This document shows positions 1-5,727 of a stretch of DNA of 7,916 nucleotides, piece by piece. The position numbers were made by a program, and so were the translations under genes. Positions within the stretch are counted from its first letter, which is position 1. The number at the start of each line of letters is the position of its first letter. The DNA lies in NCBI GenBank assembly GCA_964617665.1, contig CAZUAH010000617.1, positions 1 through 7,916 on the forward strand, in the 5' to 3' direction. The notes under the pieces are model-generated. The model was not told the origin of the DNA and did not search any database. It saw nothing but the letters and a program-made list of their open reading frames with translations. This DNA comes from JADHUC01 sp964617665. GTDB lineage: Bacteria > Planctomycetota > Planctomycetia > Pirellulales > Pirellulaceae.

Positions 1-55
1 AAAAACAGGCAAGTTCTGGCTCTAGCGACGTAGGACTTACCGGTTGCGGCACTAG

Positions 56-322
56 CTTCAGTATTTGGCGCAAGACACTTGGAAATGCAATCTGCGATGG
101 GCTATCGATCAACTCCAAGCGACGTTTGGTTGCGATACCGTGTTTCTAGGAGGAGGTCATTCAGCAATCGCCGAGCACCTGAGCCTGCCGGGAAATGTTC
201 GGCTCGTTTCCAATGCTGTTGGTCTCCGCGGAGCCATCGCCCTTTGGGATTCCGATAGGCTTCCGAGCAATTGGGCATCTGCGTTGGGGCCATCCAATGT
301 ACGTGTTGCACACGGCTTTTGA
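56..322 (+). pseudogene. C-terminal remnant of a ROK-family sugar kinase-like protein
   Basis: This open stretch encodes the last part of a ROK-fold protein (a family of sugar kinases and related sugar-binding repressors). Numbered from the TTG at 65, an amphipathic helix (residues about 8-20) leads into TVFLGGGHS (25-33), the conserved glycine turn near the ROK C-terminus, then NVRLVSN and GLRGAIALW (53-61), the usual closing motif. A TAG at 53-55 and another at 23-25 close this frame upstream. The TTG at 65 has no ribosome binding site, and the N-terminal ATP and sugar sites are absent from this frame. Frames 1 and 3 upstream show no convincing continuation. I read it as a frameshifted or decayed gene whose body lies left of the window, although a sequencing error near 50 could give the same picture. 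It resembles the C-terminus of the complete ROK gene that follows, so the two may be tandem paralogues. Confidence 0.55.
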
Positions 323-429
323 TTAGGAAAAGACTATCGACAGAGCGGACGATTTGGTTTCACGCGAATGGTTCGCTGAGCATATGCGCGGAAAACACAG
401 GTCCTCGAAACACGGAACTTGAGATCCTG

Positions 430-1563
430 ATGAGCCCAACACGAAAAATTGTTGTCACTAGCATGGGCGGCTCAAAGTTCGCCTGCGCTGTCGTGGAACT
501 TTCCTTGGAGCCTAAGATCCTTGCGTCCACAGAGCGCATTGAATGGCGTCGGTTGTCAACCTGGTCATCGAAACCTACTCTTGAAACGCTAATGGAGTGC
601 GTAGCCGACGAAATCGGAAAGCTTCTGATGCGGGAGGTTATTCCCTGTGACAGCGTCTCAATGTTTGGACTTGGCTGGCCCGGTCCTGGGTCGTACTCGG
701 CAGGGATGCTGCGAGCATCCTTTGTTCCAGGTTGTGAGACAAGTCAGCCAGTGCATAGGATCTTTGCGGATGCTCTAAGTCACCGTCTGCTCCACGAGGT
801 GACTGAGGCGAGAATCCGTTCAGCCCTCGACGTGGTTGTCCGCGCCTTCGGGGAATCTGTTACGCCGGCCGGTGCGTTTTCTGGCTCGCCATGCACGCCT
901 GGCATCGAACTCAATGTTGCCACGGGGATCGCAGCAGCGATTGTTGAGCGCAGTGGGCCGATGATGTCGCACCCTGTACTGGGCGAGACCTACGGCCAGT
1001 GGGGTCGTTATTTGTTTCTGGACCCAAGACACCGGCTGTGGCAGTGGATTCCTACGGAGAATGGTTCGATACCCGAGCATGACCCGTCGCTAGTGCGTTT
1101 CACTGACCGTTGCGGCGGTCCAGCTCTCGCCCGTCGGTTCATCGCAGAGTGGCGAAACCGTTTTACCCCCGGGGAACCCACCCCTTCTGTATTGAAAGAA
1201 ATGCTCGAACGTTTTCCAAAAAGTGCGGAAGATCGCGACGTCGAACTGGAGAAACGCGTGCTAAGTCTGATAACGCAACGAATGCACAACGGCGATCCTA
1301 TTGCGACCGCGTTTGGGTTAGCGGCGGCTCGCGAGATCGGATCCGCGCTTCAATGTGCCATACATGCATTGAGTTTAGACGTCAAGAAGATCGTGATCGC
1401 CGGCGGCGTCGGCGAGAACTTCGCGCTTCCGCGGCACGGCCATCCGGATGAATTCCTCCGAGTTGTGCGTGGCGAGTTGGCCGGGGCCGTCGAGGTTTGT
1501 CGTTCAGAGATTAGTTTAGATGCTGAGTTTCTTGGGTTCGCAGGCCCCCGTTTATCGCAATGA
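430..1563 (+). CDS. ROK-family protein, probable pseudokinase
   Basis: A 377-residue protein with the two-lobed ROK (sugar kinase/hexokinase-like) fold. Visible landmarks are a phosphate-1-like loop SMGGSK (11-16), GLGWPGPG (80-87), a second glycine-rich loop NVATGIAAAIV (162-172), a weak GETYGQWG (185-192) where active ROK enzymes have GExGH, and KKIVIAGGVGEN (319-330) near the C-terminus. The key acids look lost: the Asp of the usual DxGGT is Ser11, and the catalytic Asn-Asp pair expected near 140 reads FGES. The CxCGxxGC zinc motif is absent. Such a protein may bind a sugar without phosphorylating it, or be a structural partner. A TTG at 271 in the same frame would add 53 unrelated-looking residues, so I chose the ATG at 430, which puts the phosphate loop at its normal place. 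The stop overlaps an ATG of the next gene (ATGA), implying translational coupling. Family assignment is firm; loss of kinase activity is inferred by eye. Confidence 0.82.
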   Translation: MSPTRKIVVTSMGGSKFACAVVELSLEPKILASTERIEWRRLSTWSSKPTLETLMECVADEIGKLLMREVIPCDSVSMFGLGWPGPGSYSAGMLRASFVPGCETSQPVHRIFADALSHRLLHEVTEARIRSALDVVVRAFGESVTPAGAFSGSPCTPGIELNVATGIAAAIVERSGPMMSHPVLGETYGQWGRYLFLDPRHRLWQWIPTENGSIPEHDPSLVRFTDRCGGPALARRFIAEWRNRFTPGEPTPSVLKEMLERFPKSAEDRDVELEKRVLSLITQRMHNGDPIATAFGLAAAREIGSALQCAIHALSLDVKKIVIAGGVGENFALPRHGHPDEFLRVVRGELAGAVEVCRSEISLDAEFLGFAGPRLSQ

Positions 1564-1571
1564 CCATCAAT

Positions 1572-1576
1572 GGAGG
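1572..1576 (+). promoter_or_regulatory. Ribosome binding site GGAGG deciding the GalT-like start
   Basis: GGAGG lies 10 bases before the ATG at 1587, whereas the in-frame ATG at 1560 (overlapping the upstream stop as ATGA) has no purine-rich element in front of it. This favours 1587 as the main start. The 1560 start cannot be excluded, because termination-reinitiation at ATGA overlaps does not need a strong site. Confidence 0.5.
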
Positions 1577-1586
1577 TTTCGAGACT

Positions 1587-2645
1587 ATGCCGAGCTGCAC
1601 TCTGACAATTCGCACACCGCTCGTTATCCAGGACGGCGAGCCGCAATTCAATATCGAATTCGATGCCACTAAGCGCGTATACTCCATCCCTGACGTGCTT
1701 GGAGTATACGGCGAAACGCTGGTCGGGTTGCGCCGCGGTGGCCGTGATGTGCCGAAATTTCCAGCCGGGGACAGAGAGCTTGACAAATGCTGGGCCTGCG
1801 ATGATGAGGAGGGATGCTCCGTCAATAACCCACGCCCGTTCGGTCCACTTGTCCACAAGGTCCTATTTGTCCCCACGACCAAGTTTGGCATGAAGCATGA
1901 CGTGAAAGAGATCCGTGCCGCCGACCTGCATCTGCTCTACAACGAGGCGTATCGTATCACCAAGGAAGCGAAGGAACGACACGGCAACGCACTTGACGGC
2001 GTGGCTTACGGGATGAACTGCGGCGAGTATGTGCTGTGTGGCGAAACGCAACCGCACATCCACTCGCAACTGGCTGGGTTGCCACCAGGATCGGAAAACG
2101 CCGCTGATCGGCTGGGCGCGCTCTGTGAAAACTGGCACAAGCAGGAAGACGGTGCGAGTTATCTGGATGCCTACCTCAAGGCATTGCGGCGCAAGGTGCG
2201 TGTGGGGGAGAAAGACGGCGTCCCAGTGAGCGACCCCCATGGTGCTGCTACTGAATCGAGCCTAATAATTGACGAGAACAAGGATGCCGTCCTCGTCGTC
2301 CCGGTCAGCCAGAGATTCAGAGGCTCGATGCAGATCATCGTGAAGCACGAAGGCATGGGAAACCTCCTCCAAACAACGGACGATATCCGGCATTCGATTG
2401 CCAAGCTGGAGCATCGTGCGATTATGGCGTGCTGCCTGCTCGGCTACACGGCTTTCAACTGCATCTCCTACGCGACACGGTTCTCTGCGGATACCCCTTA
2501 TGACCAAAGGTTTATTGTGAACATCTATCCCCGTTCTGGCATCATTGCGCTTAGCGAGTTGCTCGGGCGTTACGTCTGCGACGAAATGCCGTGGAAAAGC
2601 GCGATGTGCATTCGAGATGCAATTGGATTACCGGACGTTGCCTGA
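1587..2645 (+). CDS. GalT-like HIT-superfamily nucleotidyltransferase/phosphorylase
   Basis: A 352-residue protein (361 if it starts at 1560) resembling the galactose-1-phosphate uridylyltransferase branch of the HIT superfamily, which moves nucleotidyl groups between sugar phosphates and nucleotides through a nucleotidyl-histidine. Numbered from 1560, CWAC (77-80) matches the zinc-binding CxxC of GalT. KVLFVPTTKFG (100-110) occupies the first HIT strand. QPHIHSQ (164-170) is the HxHxQ active site, with His168 as expected nucleophile and Gln170 after it. FIVNIYPRSG (318-327) and LSELLGR (331-337) fit the GalT C-terminal half. The His that is a further zinc ligand in GalT (PDH in the VPTTK region) is not obvious, so zinc binding may differ. 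It is too divergent to name GalT. Other relatives are ADP- or GDP-glucose phosphorylase and Ap4A phosphorylase. Coupled to the ROK gene, it probably acts on the same sugar-1-phosphate or NDP-sugar pool. Superfamily call is good; substrate is unknown. Confidence 0.72.
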   Translation: MPSCTLTIRTPLVIQDGEPQFNIEFDATKRVYSIPDVLGVYGETLVGLRRGGRDVPKFPAGDRELDKCWACDDEEGCSVNNPRPFGPLVHKVLFVPTTKFGMKHDVKEIRAADLHLLYNEAYRITKEAKERHGNALDGVAYGMNCGEYVLCGETQPHIHSQLAGLPPGSENAADRLGALCENWHKQEDGASYLDAYLKALRRKVRVGEKDGVPVSDPHGAATESSLIIDENKDAVLVVPVSQRFRGSMQIIVKHEGMGNLLQTTDDIRHSIAKLEHRAIMACCLLGYTAFNCISYATRFSADTPYDQRFIVNIYPRSGIIALSELLGRYVCDEMPWKSAMCIRDAIGLPDVA

Positions 2646-2693
2646 TTGCTGGCATTTGTCTCTCCAATAGCCAAACCACAAGGCACAGGATCC

Positions 2694-3839
2694 ATGGATC
2701 TCGAACACCGCGTAGCACTGGCGGCATACTACAGGCAGAGGCTGGGACTTGCGAACGCAGAAATCGCCAGCATCCTGCGAGTCGACGTTTCGTCCGTGTC
2801 TCGCTATTTGTCGCAAGCGGAAAGGAATCATTGGCTCGTTCCGCGTCTCGAGTTACGGCTTCCCCCGCACCTGAAAATGATCCATGAACAGATTCGCGAT
2901 CCCGCCCTCGAGCACGCGGTGAGAAGAGCGTTTGAACACGCTGTTCCACACCGAAGCATGGGCGAGGTCATTGTCGCGGAATCGCACGAAGCGTCAGTCA
3001 TTGACGCCATCGGAGTATTGGCTGGCGAATTGCTGGTAGATGTGTTGTCAGGCAAACGAACATCGAAAGTGCTTGGCATCGCGTGGGGGCGAACGACGTA
3101 TGCGATGACGAAGACTATTTTGGAGATGTCACCAATTGAGGTACCGTCGCTTAAGGTCATTCCCATGCAAGGCGGCCTTGGCTTTGCACCGGATCAGGGG
3201 GTCTATTTTGCCGACACAATGGCACAGAAGCTGGCCGCCTTCTTCCAAACCGAGTCGCCGCCTCAGCGATTGCATTTGCCGGCTTACGTGGACGCGGCGA
3301 CGGCCCGCGACTGCACCGAGGACGGTCTTGACGCAATATCAAGTTTCATTCAGGGCTCGCCGTCGTATCAGGACATTCGTTCTCTTTACGAGGAATTAGA
3401 CATCGCCGTAGTCGGCATCGGTGGGCTCGAACCGGACGCGTGGGCTCTGCGATCGGGTTTCCTTCCTGACGCCGATGCGGTGAGGGAACTGCAGGACGCG
3501 GGAGTCTGTGGCGATATCGTGTGTCGTTTCTATCGTGACGTTGAAGAGGATGCGGTCGAAGATCCCCACTTGGAACAACTGGACGAGGCCGATCCATCCC
3601 GTCGCCAGCTGTTGCAAGTGAATCGCCGGGCCATTGGCATCTCATTGAGGCAGCTGAAAGAGCGAGCGTGGTCCGGTGCACGAGTGATCGGCCTGGCCGG
3701 CGGAAACGACGGGGCAAAGGCTCGGGCGATTCTGGGTGCAATGATCAATGGCTACATCACCGATCTCGTGACCGATGCAATTACGGCGAAGCAGCTTGTG
3801 CAGCTGTTCGAGAATTATGCGAGCCGGCCACGGCGGTGA
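2694..3839 (+). CDS. SorC/DeoR-type sugar-responsive transcriptional regulator
   Basis: A 381-residue regulator. The N-terminus is a helix-turn-helix (about 5-45: AYYRQ, then NAEIASILRVD as first helices, SSVSRYL as recognition helix). A SorC-type sugar-phosphate-binding domain follows, with the family's fingerprints in order: VLGIAWGRT (127-135), KVIPMQGG (154-161), LDIAVVGIGG (235-244), AGVCGDIVCRF (269-279) and VIGLAGGNDGAKARAI (331-346) leading to TDLVTDAITAKQL (356-368). SorC proteins bind phosphorylated sugars and control neighbouring catabolic operons, often as tetramers. A TTG at 2646, directly after the previous stop, is in frame, but its 16 extra residues look non-coding. The ATG at 2694 has AGGA just before it and places the helix-turn-helix normally. 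It sits 48 bp after the GalT-like gene and 127 bp before the GlgE-like gene, so it probably controls this cluster. The effector may be a product of the local enzymes. Confidence 0.9.
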   Translation: MDLEHRVALAAYYRQRLGLANAEIASILRVDVSSVSRYLSQAERNHWLVPRLELRLPPHLKMIHEQIRDPALEHAVRRAFEHAVPHRSMGEVIVAESHEASVIDAIGVLAGELLVDVLSGKRTSKVLGIAWGRTTYAMTKTILEMSPIEVPSLKVIPMQGGLGFAPDQGVYFADTMAQKLAAFFQTESPPQRLHLPAYVDAATARDCTEDGLDAISSFIQGSPSYQDIRSLYEELDIAVVGIGGLEPDAWALRSGFLPDADAVRELQDAGVCGDIVCRFYRDVEEDAVEDPHLEQLDEADPSRRQLLQVNRRAIGISLRQLKERAWSGARVIGLAGGNDGAKARAILGAMINGYITDLVTDAITAKQLVQLFENYASRPRR

Positions 3840-3843
3840 TCAA

Positions 3844-3901
3844 GTTAACGCGCGTTCCTGGTCCATCGTTGCTATGCCTAGTACAGGTACAATCCGATCG
3901 G
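3844..3901 (+). promoter_or_regulatory. Candidate operator/promoter region before the GlgE-like gene
   Basis: The 127-bp gap between regulator and GlgE-like gene is the longest non-coding stretch here. It holds a perfect 10-bp palindrome AACGCGCGTT (3847-3856, overlapping GTTAAC at 3844-3849), a GTAC-AG-GTAC direct repeat (3881-3890), a TACAAT resembling a -10 box (3888-3893) and, touching it, an 8-bp palindrome CCGATCGG (3894-3901). No good -35 lies at 16-18 bp from TACAAT; the nearest TTGCTA (3869-3874) is only 13 bp away. Palindromes over a -10 next to a regulator gene suggest autoregulated control, but short palindromes occur by chance and this is a weak call. I see no hairpin plus T-run terminator. 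Confidence 0.25.
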
Positions 3902-3966
3902 TGAGTCTCAATCAAAATGACCAGCGACCTCGACTCTCCAATCAAGCAGAACTTCCTGGTTGAAAT

Positions 3967-5700
3967 ATGATGCCACGCACGGAAACAACCAACGATATTG
4001 TCATCGAAAATGTTGCCCCCGAGATCGATGCGGGACAGTTCCCCATCAAGCGAACGGTCGGCGAGAGCGTCATCGTCGAGGCCGACATCTTCGCCCGCGC
4101 GACAGAATCGATTCGTGCTGCGGTAAAGTATCGTCACCAAAGTGACGACGTTTGGACCGAAGTCGACATGGTCGCGCTTGGGAATGATCGCTGGCAGGGG
4201 GCCTTTACGGTCGACCAACTCGGAGTCTACTCGTACACGCTCGAGGCGCGGCTAAGCGTACGTCCGCCTACCAGCAGTGAGCCCGTGACGTACGGAACTT
4301 CGTTACAAGTAGTCGTTGATCCCGTGCTGGCTCGGTTCGGCGCTTGGTATGAGGTATTTCCCAGGTCTTGTGCTTTCGGACCCGGTCGCCATGGCACACT
4401 CCGCGACCTTGCAGCCAGGCTGCCGCGCCTGGCCGAAATGGGTTTCGACGTGATCTATATTCCACCCATTCACCCCATCGGCCAAACTGCCAGAAAAGGC
4501 AAGAACAACTCGTTGACCGCACATTCCGGCGAACCGGGCAGCCCTTGGGCGATCGGCGGGGAAGAGGGCGGACACAAATCTATCCATCCGGAACTCGGCA
4601 CATTGGAGGATTTTCAGTTCTTGCTCGGTCGCGCGCATGACCTGAAAATGAAAGTCGCACTAGACATCGCACTCCAATGCTCGCCGGACCATCCGTATGT
4701 GCACGCGCACCCCGAGTGGTTCCTTCGACGTGAGGACGGCACCATTGCGTACGCGCAGGACCCGCCAAATAGATACGAGGACGTCCTCCCGCTCCACTTC
4801 GAATCGTCGCAGTGGCAGTCGCTTTGGCTGGAATTGAAGAGCATTTTTGAGTTCTGGATCGACCAGGGGGTGCGCGTGTTTCGCGTGGACAATCCGCACA
4901 CGAAACCGTTTTCGTTTTGGCACTGGCTGATCTTGGAATTGAAAGGCAAGTGGCCCGAACTCATCTTCCTCTCGGAAGGCTTAACGCGGCCCCGACTCAT
5001 GACCTATCTCGCGAAGATCGGGTTCACGCAGTCCTACGACTATTTCCCGTGGCGAAACACCAAGGCCGAGCTGACCGAGTATTACACATCACTCGCCCAA
5101 GGCGACTTGAAGGAGTTCTTCCGCCCTAACCTATGGCCCAATACTGCACAGAACTTACCACGCATCCTGCAACGCGGCGGGCGCCCGGCTTTCATCATGC
5201 GGCTCGTTCTCGCGGCTACACTGGGCACGAGCTACGGCATCTACGGTCCGGCCTTCGAACTGTGTCAAGACCAGGCTGTCGGGCCCGATTCTGTCGACTA
5301 TCTAGACTCGGAACAGTACGAGCTGAAATGGTGGGCGTGGGATGCGCCCGGGAATCTCAGTGACCTGATCGCGAGTATTAATCGCATCCGCAAAACGAAC
5401 CCTGCACTGCAATCGAACGACCGGCTCTGGTTTCATCCGGTCGATAACGAAGAGATAATTGCATACAGCAAGGCATCTGAAGATTACAGTAACGTCATCC
5501 TTACTCTCGCCAACCTTGACCCACACCATACACAAGCCGGCACAGTCGATTTGACTCTCGATCACCTTGGCGTGAATTCGGACGACAGATACACAGCGCA
5601 CGACCTGCTGTCCGGCGACCGCTATTCTTGGAAGGGATCCCGTAATTTCGTCGAGCTCGATCCTCTTCAGATGCCAGCTCACATCTTACGATTGGAATAA
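3967..5700 (+). CDS. Divergent GlgE-like GH13 protein lacking domain S
   Basis: A 577-residue homologue of GlgE, which transfers maltosyl units from maltose-1-phosphate onto alpha-1,4-glucan. An N-terminal beta-sandwich (about 10-120) leads into the GH13 barrel with GlgE-specific motifs: RFGAWYEVFPRS (123-134), IPPIHPIG (165-172), GSPWAIGG (191-198), ALDIALQCSPDHP (231-243), FRVDNPHTKP (305-314, nucleophile Asp308), FLSEGLTRP (334-342, acid/base Glu337) and a C-terminal beta domain ending DPLQMPAHIL. Several residues differ: NTPDIL is NTAQNL (third catalytic Asp replaced by Gln395), ENPPKKY is QDPPNRY (265-270), AEAFTRP is SEGLTRP and SEKY is SEQY (Gln450). It is about 95-100 residues shorter than typical GlgE because the helical insert between about 98 and 112 is missing. 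A stop at 3961-3963 fixes the start to ATG 3967 or 3970, with no clear ribosome binding site. Family membership is certain; maltose-1-phosphate activity is doubtful. Confidence 0.88.
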   Translation: MMPRTETTNDIVIENVAPEIDAGQFPIKRTVGESVIVEADIFARATESIRAAVKYRHQSDDVWTEVDMVALGNDRWQGAFTVDQLGVYSYTLEARLSVRPPTSSEPVTYGTSLQVVVDPVLARFGAWYEVFPRSCAFGPGRHGTLRDLAARLPRLAEMGFDVIYIPPIHPIGQTARKGKNNSLTAHSGEPGSPWAIGGEEGGHKSIHPELGTLEDFQFLLGRAHDLKMKVALDIALQCSPDHPYVHAHPEWFLRREDGTIAYAQDPPNRYEDVLPLHFESSQWQSLWLELKSIFEFWIDQGVRVFRVDNPHTKPFSFWHWLILELKGKWPELIFLSEGLTRPRLMTYLAKIGFTQSYDYFPWRNTKAELTEYYTSLAQGDLKEFFRPNLWPNTAQNLPRILQRGGRPAFIMRLVLAATLGTSYGIYGPAFELCQDQAVGPDSVDYLDSEQYELKWWAWDAPGNLSDLIASINRIRKTNPALQSNDRLWFHPVDNEEIIAYSKASEDYSNVILTLANLDPHHTQAGTVDLTLDHLGVNSDDRYTAHDLLSGDRYSWKGSRNFVELDPLQMPAHILRLE

Positions 5701-5715
5701 CGACTTTGTTCATTT

Positions 5716-5720
5716 GGAGG
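5716..5720 (+). promoter_or_regulatory. Strong ribosome binding site of the downstream unknown gene
   Basis: GGAGG lies 7 bases before the ATG at 5728, and the gap to the GlgE-like stop is only 27 bases. This is the best-placed Shine-Dalgarno in the window. It fixes the start of the long reading frame that runs off the right edge and argues that it is co-transcribed with the GlgE-like gene. Confidence 0.75.
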
Positions 5721-5727
5721 CGGAACC

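Noticed and set aside
271..429. TTG-initiated N-terminal extension of the ROK gene
   Set aside because: The 53 extra residues match nothing expected ahead of the ROK phosphate loop, overlap the previous gene fragment, and have no ribosome binding site. The ATG at 430 fits the family.
1350..1856. A 168-codon open frame on the - strand, with others at 1511-1891 and 3781-4218
   Set aside because: They lie opposite confidently identified genes, their translations are low-complexity or Arg/Ser/Pro rich, and none has a ribosome binding site or a family motif. They are shadows of coding sequence.
3775..3963. Short overlapping + frames across the regulator end and the following gap
   Set aside because: They lack a ribosome binding site, mostly overlap the regulator gene out of frame, and have no recognisable protein features.
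3840..3966. Rho-independent terminator after the regulator gene
   Set aside because: No GC-rich hairpin followed by a T-run is present; the palindromes are short and have no loop.
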